From positions 1 through 36,924 of the IMG/VR virus record IMGVR_UViG_3300025098_000132: 36,924 nt of DNA; one strand, 5' to 3'. Below are positions 8,321-18,200 of this stretch, one piece after another (position 1 is the first letter of the stretch; each line of letters begins with the position of its first letter). The notes under the pieces were generated by a model. That model was not told the origin of the DNA and made no database searches. It was given only the letters and a program-made list of their open reading frames with translations. A program made the position numbers and the translations under genes. This DNA is from a virus.

Positions 8321-9592
8321 ATGGGACTATTAAATCAAACAGAAAACACATATTATAGTAATGAAAAAAATAGTGGTAGTTATCAATTTATTTCTTTAGA
8401 TGATGTTATAGCTAATTTCATTGTTTCATATGTCGGTCAAGACAAGTTAATTCCTAAAGCAAGAAAAGCTGACGTGCAGTTTCACGCTATGCGTTCAATG
8501 CAAGAATTAAGCTTTGACACTTTTAAATCTATAAAATCTCAAGAACTAGTAGTTCCTCCTTCACTTTCTTTAATGCTACCGCAAGATTATGTAAATTATA
8601 CTAATATTTCTTGCGTTGACAGCTCTGGAATACAAAAAACTTTACACCCTACATCAAAAGTTTCAAATCCTCAGAAAAAAGGTAGTTTAATAAGCAATGG
8701 AAATATAAACGAAAATGCTGATGGATTTACATTTTCTAACAACACTTTAGCTTTTACTGACGTTAAAGATTCTTCTGGTGGAGCAATACTAGCGACAAGC
8801 TCTCCTGTTGGCACAAGAATAACTATACCTGTAAATGTAACACAAGGTAGTGATTATACAATTTCTTTTGACGTAGCAAATCCAGACCCAAACATAACTG
8901 TACCTTTGTTTGCTAGCGGTATTGTAGATATTTCTTTGTACGGTAAAAAAGGACACAAAGTTGTTAAATCAATTCCAATAACAGCTGGTTCTAGAATAAT
9001 ACCACTAAACTTAAACATTAATGATCCAGATTATGTTGTTACAACAGATGTAACTACAAATTCTCTTGTAATAGAAGTAACAGCTACCATGGAGGCTATT
9101 ATTGATAATATTATTTTAATAGAAAATAGAACTAGTAAAAAAGTAATATCTAAATCTTGGAGTAATTATAAGTCACAAACATCAAGCAATACAAACAATA
9201 ACTACGAAGACTACAATAGATTTACAGCTGAAGGCCGTAGATATGGTATAGAACCACAACATGCTCAGGGTAATGGCACTTTTTTTATAGACCACAACAC
9301 GCTTTATTTTAGTTCAGACTTAAATGGTAAAACAATTGTTATAAAATATATAAGCGATGGCATTGCGACAGACGCTGATATGATGGTACATAAGCTAGCT
9401 GAAGAAGCTGTGTACAAGTGTATAGCATACGCAATGTTGTCAACAAGAAGTAATATACCAGAGTATATAGTTCAGAGGTATAGAAAAGAAAAATTTGCAT
9501 CAACTAGAAGAGCAAAACTAAGACTATCTAATATAAAATTAGAAGAATTAACTCAAATACTTAGAGGTAAATCTAAACAAATAAAACACTAG
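8321..9592 (+). CDS. Connector/tail ring protein with inserted beta domain
   Basis: The 423-residue product has a framework typical of the second connector of crAss-like and marine podoviruses. The N-terminal part (to about residue 117) contains LIPKARKADVQFHAMRSMQE and LMLPQDYVNYTNIS. The C-terminal part (from about 272) contains the ADMMVHKLAEEAVYKCIAYA helix and a basic RRAKLRL end. Between them, about residues 120-270 look like a separate beta-sandwich, with Thr/Ser/Asn/Asp-rich strands such as DYTISFDVANP and SLVIEVTATM ending in IIDNIIL. This resembles carbohydrate-binding or jelly-roll modules. The insertion is inferred by comparison from memory. It is followed after 3 bases by the muzzle gene. 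Confidence 0.72.
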   Translation: MGLLNQTENTYYSNEKNSGSYQFISLDDVIANFIVSYVGQDKLIPKARKADVQFHAMRSMQELSFDTFKSIKSQELVVPPSLSLMLPQDYVNYTNISCVDSSGIQKTLHPTSKVSNPQKKGSLISNGNINENADGFTFSNNTLAFTDVKDSSGGAILATSSPVGTRITIPVNVTQGSDYTISFDVANPDPNITVPLFASGIVDISLYGKKGHKVVKSIPITAGSRIIPLNLNINDPDYVVTTDVTTNSLVIEVTATMEAIIDNIILIENRTSKKVISKSWSNYKSQTSSNTNNNYEDYNRFTAEGRRYGIEPQHAQGNGTFFIDHNTLYFSSDLNGKTIVIKYISDGIATDADMMVHKLAEEAVYKCIAYAMLSTRSNIPEYIVQRYRKEKFASTRRAKLRLSNIKLEELTQILRGKSKQIKH

Positions 9593-9595
9593 ATC

Positions 9596-12500
9596 ATGCC
9601 AGAAATTAAAAACAATTTCACTCGAGGTATAATGAATAAAGACCTTGATGAGAGGTTAGTGCCTGTTGGTGAATACACAGATGCGATGAACATTCAAGTG
9701 ACAACATCTGATGGTTCTGACGTTGGTGCGTTGCAAAATATTTTAGGTAATCAAAAGTTGTCAAATGTTTTTGGTGAATTGTATAATTCTACTCCAACTT
9801 GTGTAGGTACAGTTGCCGATGAAAAAAATGATGCTATTTATTGGTTAGTAAATTCTAAAATATATCAAGACCCAGCTAGAGCCTTACCAGTAAGCCCTTC
9901 TGTAGCAAAAGATTTAATTTTAGAGTATAAAGACAACACTCTAAGCCCTGTTGTTGTTGATGTTAATAGAGTAGTTTTAACTTTAAACGATCAAGCTGGT
10001 GGTGGTAGTCCTCAAGGTGGTGGACCGCTGTCTTTAAATCCAGTTATATTTAACATGGACCACGTTGATTACTTAACGCAAACGGTTAATAGCTCAACAT
10101 CTTTAAGTGGCTTGCCACCAACAAACGACCCAGACTCTAAATTAGTTATGAGTATTTATTATGGAGATACTACACCTCCTACTTTAACTCAACCTAATCT
10201 TGATTACGCCGCTGCTATAGCACACCGTCAAGCTTTGTACGGTATTCACGCTGGTATGACTGTAACAATAACAGAGCTTAACACACCAAATGTAGTTTCT
10301 AGTGATCTTGAAGTAACTCAAGTTATATTTTTAACTGCAACAAACGAAGTTGTAATTTATTTTAGAACAGAAAACTCTAATAGTGTTTTTGGTGGTGTTC
10401 CTCTTGGGGTTGGAAACATGGGTGATATACAATTTGATTTTATAAAGCCAACACCAGTTTTAAATTTTAAAGTAGATGAGAACTTAGGTGGTATTCAACT
10501 AATAACAGGTATAAATATATTAGATGATAACTTATTTTTTACTGACAATAAAAACGAGCCTAAAAAAATAAATATACCTAGGTTTAAAGAAGGTACTGTT
10601 GACATGCACACACACACCTCTATTGTTAATGAAGATAGAGGTTTTAGCTCTTACAATAGAAATCAAAAAACTCCTATAGAAGAATACCACGCTACGGTAA
10701 TAAAAAAATCACCACTATCTGCCCCTAACTTAAAGATGATTAGTACTGCTGGTGAAAACATCTCTTGCTTTGCGATGAAAACTAGTGGAAACAGCAATTC
10801 AACAAATTTTGAAGAAAGTAGCACGAATGTTGTAAAAGCGAGGTTTACAGAGCATACACTTTCTGTTATAAATGATAGAAACGTGCCTTTTAACTGGTTA
10901 GTTGGTGATGTTATATTGTTAAAATCTACTAGCGCGAATATAAACTCTACACCAAATCCAAATCTTTTACCTATAACAGACGATTTTGAAGTTAGAGCTA
11001 GAATTGTTTCTTTTGATAACACTCTTGGTAACGTTGGTGGTATTGGGCAAGAAGTAAAGTTGGTAATAGAAATATTATCTATTGACCCAGAAACTCCTCA
11101 ATCTGAAGATGTTGTTTTTGCTGTTAGTAAAGAAGACATATCTGAAAAATTATTTGAAAATAAGTTTTGTAGGTTTGGTTATAGATGGAAGTATATTGAT
11201 GGAGAGTATTCTTGTTTTTCACCTTTTTCTGAAATAGCATTTGTACCTGGTAATTTTGATCACCACCCTACAAAAGGTTATAATTTAGCAATGTCAAATA
11301 GAATTAAAGAGTTAGTTATTCAAGATTTTGTTACTCCTGATATGCCTGAAGACGTTGTAGAGCTTGATATACTTTATAAAGAAACTACATCACCTAACGT
11401 GTACGTTGTAGAAACACTAAGACAAAACGACCCTATTGAACCTACCTACGTTTCTTCTGTAACAAATTTATCTGAGAATTCTTGGAATGACTACGGCTCT
11501 GCTTATGATATAGGTCCAAATGGAACTAGTCTTATAAGCCAATTAGATTTAGATTATTGTAAAACAAAAGGTTCTTACAAAGTAAAATCTGAATTAATAT
11601 TTAAAATGTTACCTTCAAACCAATTACTAAGAGCTTTTGATAACGTACCAAAAAAAGCTTTAGCCCAAGAGATTGTTGGTAATAGACTTTTATACGGTAA
11701 CTACGAGCAAAATTTTAACTTAACAAATCATAAGATTAAATTTGGAAGTTTTGCTGCTGCAAGCTACGATCCTATTGGAGAGCAAGGTACGCTTGGTAAA
11801 AAATCAATTAAATCATTAAGAGAATATCAAGTTGGTGTAGTTTACACTGATGACTACGGTAGAGAAACACCTGTCATTACAGACGAAACAGGTGGGTATA
11901 GAGCACCGAAATTTATTGCAAGTGATTACAACAACTTACAAGTAAAAATAAACGGCTTGCAACCAGACTTTGCTAAATACTATAAGTTTTACATAAAAGA
12001 AACTTCTAACGAGTATTATAATCTACCCATGGATAGAATGTATGACGGTTTAGATGGTAGTGTTTGGATTAGTTTTCCTTCTGCTGATAGAAACAAAGTT
12101 GATGAAGATACTTACTTAATACTTAAAAAAGGTAACGGTGAAAACAACGCTGTTAGTCAAGAGGCTAAATACAAAATATTAGCCATTGACAACGAGCCTA
12201 ACTACGCTATAAAAGAAACTAAAAAACTACTAGGTAAACTTTCACTAACACCTAACAGTGCTTCTTTTCCAGGAGGTCAATCTGTTACTTCTCCAACAGC
12301 ATCTCCTGCGGGTACAGATAGTTTTGTTTTTACACTGCTAGACGCTAACCCACCTCTTTATTCTGATAGAACGTTAAAAACTATTGATGAAAATACAAAC
12401 AAATTAAAATTTAGATTTGTAGGAAGTGAACATAACGGCACTACAAAAGGTAATGTTTCAAGAATGCATGACATATCAAGTATTACAAAAGAGCCAGAAG

Positions 12501-15265
12501 ACACAACTACACCTGATATAACATTTAATGTAAAACTTAAAGATCTTATTGATGACGATCCTGGAACAACAGATTTTGACGACCACTTTACATTTGACAG
12601 CGCTCAAGCAAACTGGAGTGGGAGTGGTCAAAACCTTACTCCACCTGGAACAATAGTGCCTAACGAAACATATTCTTATATAGAGTTTTATGAGTTTGTT
12701 GAAGAAAATAAAAAAGAGTATGAAGGAAGATTTTTTGTTAAAATAAATGCTGATCAGGTTGTAATAGATAATTTTACAAAACCGCAAAACGAAGATGACT
12801 ATTTAACTTTAACAAGCATGCCTTTGTTTTTTCTAGACAATACCTCTGGTACTCAGTTTGTTCCTGTTCAAAACACAAATGACGAGCTTGTTACTGGTGT
12901 TAGTAATACGGATGGTGTTATGGACACTTATAGTGAATGGTCAACATTTTTAAGTAGTATATTTCCTACTGTTGCTGCAAAAAATAAAAAATACAGATGG
13001 TTTATTGATAAAACAAACTATTATGCTCCAGCTAAAAAAACAGGTAGTAAGTATGTTTTAGACTCTAGCCCTTCTCCAGATGATTTATTAGCTGGCAGTG
13101 GAAATGCTGGAACTGCTTACGGGATTAGCAATCCAGGTATAAATACCGCAAGAAACCAAGGTGTTGATACGGTTGATAAAAGTATAGATATTTCTTATTT
13201 TGGTATAGAAAATGAAGAGTATGATTTACCTGCGCATGCAGAAGCTCTTGTAGACACTTTGAAAGAGGGTAACTTTATACAATTAGGTACTGATACAGAC
13301 TATTACAAAATAACAAAAGTAAGAAGACAAAATTTTGTAAATTACAACTTTAATACTGTAGACCACGGCTATCTTAGTTATAGTGACTTTGGGGCGATAC
13401 GCGCAGCTTCACAAAGAAGAGCAACTTTTAGAATTTTTTTAGAACAAGCTATTGGTCTAGGTTCAAATACAACTAATTACAATCCTGAAGCTGTTGCAGA
13501 CCACAACACGCCTGTAAGTTTGAGAGTGTATAGCACGTTTAACGGTTTTGAAGAAGAAAATTTAATAGACGAAAACCCAGCTATTTGGGAGACAGAGCCG
13601 AAAGAAGATGTTGGTTTAGATATTTATTATGAAGCCTCTAACAAGCTGCCAATAAAAATAAACAAGTATGTTGATCAATTGTTTATACCTGTCGGCTCTG
13701 AAATTACTACACATTCTAGTGTTGGAACTGGTGCTTTTGACAGATCTACATTAGATCAAAATGGTAGTGAAAAAATGATAGTTAAACGTAACAATAACGG
13801 TTATTTAACAGTAAGCGAGGTTAACCACACAAATAATTTGCTTTTAGTAAACAATACTTTGTTAAAAATAAAACACCCAGTTACTGGTAAAAGTATGACT
13901 GTTAACGTTAGTAAAGCACCATACCAAAGCAGCCAAACAACTGGTAGTGCACCTACTAACAACTACTATAGCAACACAACTACATTTTTTGTAGAAACAA
14001 ATCACAATGGAACAAGGGAGCTAGATTTTAGTAATTGTTTTTCTTTTGGTAATGGCGTTGAATCTGATAGAATTAGAGATACTTTTAACCTACCAACAAT
14101 AGATAACGGTGTTAAGGTTTCAACTGTTTTAGACGAACCGTTTGAAGTAGAAAGAAGAAGCAGTGGATTGATATATTCTGGTATATACAATAGTAATTCT
14201 GGAGTTAACAATACTAACCAATTTTTACAAGCAGAAAAAATAACAAAAGATATAAATCCTACTTACGGTAGCATACAAAAACTACACACAAGAGATGATG
14301 ATGTTTTAGTATTGTGTGAGGATAAGGTGTTAAGAGTAATGGCAGAAAAAGATGCTTTGTTTAATGCAGATGGAAGTATGAACGTTACGACTTCAAATAA
14401 AGTTTTAGGTCATGCAGAACCTTTTGTTGGTGATTATGGTATTTCAAAAAACCCAGAGTCTTTTTGTTCAGAAGAATTTAGAAGTTATTTTGTAGATAAA
14501 ACAAGAAGAGCTGTTTTAAGATTATCACGAGATGGTATAACTGCAATATCTGAGTATGGTATGGTTGATTGGTTTCAAGACAACTTAAATGATTACGATT
14601 TAATAATAGGTAGTTATGATGATCGTAAAAAACAATACAATGTAACTTTAAGAAATTACAATAACATCTACGACACTGTTACAAATACTATCAACCAAAT
14701 ACCTGATATAAGTAGTTTAAACACTGGTGTTACAATATCTTATAGCGAAAAAAATAGAGGTTGGGTAAGTTTTAAATCTTTTATACCTGATATTGGTTTG
14801 AGTTGCGCTAGCAAGTATTACACTTTTAATAGTGGTGAGTTATATGAACATCATATAGAAGGGTCTTACAATACTTTTTATGGAAATCCAGTTGAATCTG
14901 AAGTTACTTTTTTAATGAATGAGTCACCTAGTTCTGTAAAAAGTTATAAAACTTTAAACTACGAAGGTACACAAACAAGGGTTATTCAAAACATAGATGT
15001 TAAAGACAGAGATTACTATAACTTAAACAATGTTAGTGGTTGGTATTGTGATAGTATAAAAACTGTAGTTGATGACCAAGAAGTTTCTGTAGGTTTTGTG
15101 CCAGAATTTATAAAAAAAGAAGGTAAGTGGTTTAATCATATAAAAGGAAAGCAAGATAATTTAAACTTAAGCAACTTTAACCTTCAAGGACTTGGTGTTG
15201 CAATTAGCACAGGGCCAGCGCCTAGCTTCCAGCTTTCAATACAAGATTCTAATGATGACGATTAA
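9596..15265 (+). CDS. Large tail muzzle/stabilisation protein (P22 gp10-like role)
   Basis: This 1889-residue virion protein starts MPEIKNNFTRGIMNKDLDER, then LVPVGEYTDAMNIQVTTSDG and VGALQNILGN. That opening is characteristic of long tail-tube-B/stabilisation proteins of marine and crAss-like podoviruses. The middle is a long series of beta-rich domains. The region around 1560-1700 has the matching signature VLVLCEDKVLRVMAEKDALF, YGISKNPESFCSEEFRSYF, then VDKTRRAVLRLSRDGITAIS, consistent with a propeller-like body closing on itself. It is expected to form the distal tail nozzle and anchor fibres. P22 gp10 is about 470 residues, so this is roughly four times longer because of additional beta domains. 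No enzymatic motif was noticed. Four ATGs cluster near the start; 9596 gives the conserved N-terminus. Confidence 0.78.
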   Translation: MPEIKNNFTRGIMNKDLDERLVPVGEYTDAMNIQVTTSDGSDVGALQNILGNQKLSNVFGELYNSTPTCVGTVADEKNDAIYWLVNSKIYQDPARALPVSPSVAKDLILEYKDNTLSPVVVDVNRVVLTLNDQAGGGSPQGGGPLSLNPVIFNMDHVDYLTQTVNSSTSLSGLPPTNDPDSKLVMSIYYGDTTPPTLTQPNLDYAAAIAHRQALYGIHAGMTVTITELNTPNVVSSDLEVTQVIFLTATNEVVIYFRTENSNSVFGGVPLGVGNMGDIQFDFIKPTPVLNFKVDENLGGIQLITGINILDDNLFFTDNKNEPKKINIPRFKEGTVDMHTHTSIVNEDRGFSSYNRNQKTPIEEYHATVIKKSPLSAPNLKMISTAGENISCFAMKTSGNSNSTNFEESSTNVVKARFTEHTLSVINDRNVPFNWLVGDVILLKSTSANINSTPNPNLLPITDDFEVRARIVSFDNTLGNVGGIGQEVKLVIEILSIDPETPQSEDVVFAVSKEDISEKLFENKFCRFGYRWKYIDGEYSCFSPFSEIAFVPGNFDHHPTKGYNLAMSNRIKELVIQDFVTPDMPEDVVELDILYKETTSPNVYVVETLRQNDPIEPTYVSSVTNLSENSWNDYGSAYDIGPNGTSLISQLDLDYCKTKGSYKVKSELIFKMLPSNQLLRAFDNVPKKALAQEIVGNRLLYGNYEQNFNLTNHKIKFGSFAAASYDPIGEQGTLGKKSIKSLREYQVGVVYTDDYGRETPVITDETGGYRAPKFIASDYNNLQVKINGLQPDFAKYYKFYIKETSNEYYNLPMDRMYDGLDGSVWISFPSADRNKVDEDTYLILKKGNGENNAVSQEAKYKILAIDNEPNYAIKETKKLLGKLSLTPNSASFPGGQSVTSPTASPAGTDSFVFTLLDANPPLYSDRTLKTIDENTNKLKFRFVGSEHNGTTKGNVSRMHDISSITKEPEDTTTPDITFNVKLKDLIDDDPGTTDFDDHFTFDSAQANWSGSGQNLTPPGTIVPNETYSYIEFYEFVEENKKEYEGRFFVKINADQVVIDNFTKPQNEDDYLTLTSMPLFFLDNTSGTQFVPVQNTNDELVTGVSNTDGVMDTYSEWSTFLSSIFPTVAAKNKKYRWFIDKTNYYAPAKKTGSKYVLDSSPSPDDLLAGSGNAGTAYGISNPGINTARNQGVDTVDKSIDISYFGIENEEYDLPAHAEALVDTLKEGNFIQLGTDTDYYKITKVRRQNFVNYNFNTVDHGYLSYSDFGAIRAASQRRATFRIFLEQAIGLGSNTTNYNPEAVADHNTPVSLRVYSTFNGFEEENLIDENPAIWETEPKEDVGLDIYYEASNKLPIKINKYVDQLFIPVGSEITTHSSVGTGAFDRSTLDQNGSEKMIVKRNNNGYLTVSEVNHTNNLLLVNNTLLKIKHPVTGKSMTVNVSKAPYQSSQTTGSAPTNNYYSNTTTFFVETNHNGTRELDFSNCFSFGNGVESDRIRDTFNLPTIDNGVKVSTVLDEPFEVERRSSGLIYSGIYNSNSGVNNTNQFLQAEKITKDINPTYGSIQKLHTRDDDVLVLCEDKVLRVMAEKDALFNADGSMNVTTSNKVLGHAEPFVGDYGISKNPESFCSEEFRSYFVDKTRRAVLRLSRDGITAISEYGMVDWFQDNLNDYDLIIGSYDDRKKQYNVTLRNYNNIYDTVTNTINQIPDISSLNTGVTISYSEKNRGWVSFKSFIPDIGLSCASKYYTFNSGELYEHHIEGSYNTFYGNPVESEVTFLMNESPSSVKSYKTLNYEGTQTRVIQNIDVKDRDYYNLNNVSGWYCDSIKTVVDDQEVSVGFVPEFIKKEGKWFNHIKGKQDNLNLSNFNLQGLGVAISTGPAPSFQLSIQDSNDDD

Positions 15266-15275
15266 ATTTAATTAA

Positions 15276-18200
15276 ATGCCTTTTACTACTAATCCTAACA
15301 ATAAATATACAGTAAGCATAATAACTGACCCTACAGGTGGAGATGGTATGTCTACGCCTAGTGGTTATGAATCTGTTTATGTAATGGAAATAATACCAAA
15401 TCCTGGTGAAGTTATTATTGCTGGTGATTTGACAGTAGATTCTAACTCTTTTCAACCTGGTACTCCACCACAACCTTCTTTACACAGTATAACACCTGTT
15501 AATGGGCTTTTTCAACTGCAAGAGTATTTTATGCAGAGCCCTGCCGGACACCCAGAGATTGATGTTATTGGTTTGTATGAAGTTTATGTTGATGATGTAG
15601 GTAATGAGTGGGATTATACGCAAGGGCCTCAGCCTTCAATAACTACTAACACAAACCCTATAAAGTTAAGGTTATACATTTCTCTTGCTACTAGTTTTAC
15701 TACAACAATTCCTATTGCTGACACTAATATATTTTTAGATATAGACTTAGCGTCTTTAACACCTATATATGGTTGTACAGACCCAACGGCTTTTAATTAC
15801 AACGCGTTAGCAAATACTGACGATGGTAGCTGTACACCTATTGTTGTTGGTTGTATGGATGCTTTATCAGATACTTATGATGCTACAGCTAACACGCCTG
15901 ACGCTACTTTGTGTGAATATTGGGGTTGTATAGATTCTGGTGCTACAAACTACGGTGTAAACTACACGCATGATTGTGGTGGTAACTTAACAAGTATTGA
16001 TACAACTTGCTGTCAATATGCTGGCGCATGTAACACACCTATAAATCTTACATCAGGTGCTATTTCTTTAAATTACGATTCTCCTAATAACGTTGATTGT
16101 AGTGGTATGCCTGGTAGTGCTGATGATTCTTGTTGTCATTACGCAGTGCCAGATTGCTTAGATGTTACGGCGAGCAACTACCACTACAACGTAGCTAGCA
16201 ATACTGTAAATGGTACTGCTTTTGATATAGATTGTAATGGTGATTTAAATGGTACAGACTACAACTGTTGCAATTATATAACAAACTCTTGTGTCGACGG
16301 AGGTCAATGGGCTTTAAGCCCTTACCCAGGAGTACAAGCTGACAACTATGACCCTAATGGTACACATGACTGTCAAGGTAACGATATAAGTACTTCTTAT
16401 TACACTAGTTTAATTCAATCTCAAGGTCTTTGGAATAACTGTTGTACATATACTATAGACGGCTGCATGGACGATTCAAATAGTGGGCAAGACACTTATT
16501 CGTTCTCTAATTTTGCTGGATTTGGCGGTTTTGCAGTAAACAGCCGTTGGATTAATACCAATACATATAATTTTTGTGTAGGTTTTACATCCCCTGGAAC
16601 AAGTCCTCAACAGCTGTATTATAGCGGTATTACTGGTTGTTTTTATTCAAACGGGTATGAGTATGAAAACTACAATCCAGATGCAACAGTTACGAATCTT
16701 AATACTTGCATAAAAGGTGGTTGTATGGACGATGGTACTTTAGATGTTAATGCTGGAGATCCTTACACTAGTCCTTACCCTGGTATTGCTCCAGAGAATT
16801 ATGATTCTCGCGCAACGTATGACAATGGAACTTGTGTTTACATGGGCTGCATGGATCCAAACTCTAGTAATTATGATTCATTTGCAAATGTTGATAGTGT
16901 TTTAACAACTCCAGTCGAACTAAGACAATTTCTTAGGGGAAATCACGTTGTTCCTCCAGTACCAGCTTACGACCCTGCAAATGGTATTGTTGGTGATTGT
17001 GCTGGTGGTTATAACTTAGGTTGTACAGACCCAACATCTTCAAACTATGACGCAACAGCAACAGTTGATGATGGTTCTTGTTGTGTAGATGGATGTATGG
17101 ACGATGGTAGTTTGTTAATAGCAAATGGAGATCCTTACGATAGCCCTTACCCTGGTCAATCCGCAGATGTTGTTAACCCACTAGCAACATGTGACGACGG
17201 TACTTATTGTACTTATACTAATATTACTTCTGGATGTACAGATCCAACAGCTTTTAATTACGATCCACTAGCAATTACAGATGATGGTTCTTGCTATTGG
17301 GAAGGTTGTGCTGAAGCCGCTGTTGATTTCGCAGGTAATATAGCGGCAACAAATTATTTGCATGACTGCCAAGGTGTTGATAGGTCTAGCGCATTTTATT
17401 CTAATCCTCTTAGTAATTTTCACCCTTCAGCCGAATGTAATGTACAAACTAATTACCCTGGAACAAGAAATAACGCTTGTGAATACCAGTGCCCTACATA
17501 CACCGCTACTGTAGACTCAAGCACTGGCGGTATAGTTATAGATATTGACGCTACAAACATGCCCAACACAGGATTACCAACAATTGAAGTTCGTTTTCGT
17601 TACGGAGAGGTTGGCACACAAGTTAATACGTGGCAAGGTTATGGTGTAAGGGCTAGAATAAATGCTGCTACAGCTCAACTTACTTACGATAGAGCTTCGG
17701 GCTGGACAGCAGGAAATGGAGCGAGTAATATCACCAGCTTTTACCCTAGCTCTAACTTTACAATCTGGAAAAGTTATAACACTGCTATGCAACCCATAAC
17801 TTTTGCAAACACTCCAAATGAAGTGGCTTACACTATAAACGCTTCGGCTTTTGTTGCCAAGCCCGGCCAGAACACCGCACCACTACCTAATTTTGGTTGG
17901 TATTGGGGCTCTAATGGTGGTATGTCAACGTGCAGGCAAACACTTTTTTCAGCTGGTTTTGCATACCGCCTTGGTTGTACGGACCCATTAGCAGGTAATT
18001 ATGATTCGTTAGCTACGGTTGACGATGGTAGTTGTACCTACCCTTGTGATTGTGGGAGTAACTTTACTATTTCACAATCTTTAGTTATAGACTCTTGTGG
18101 CGCAAGAATATTAGCTACTATTGACAACACTACAACTGACCCAGCTTGTATTCCTTGTGAATTTCCTAGTCTAATATCACTAATAGTTGATGAAAACGTA

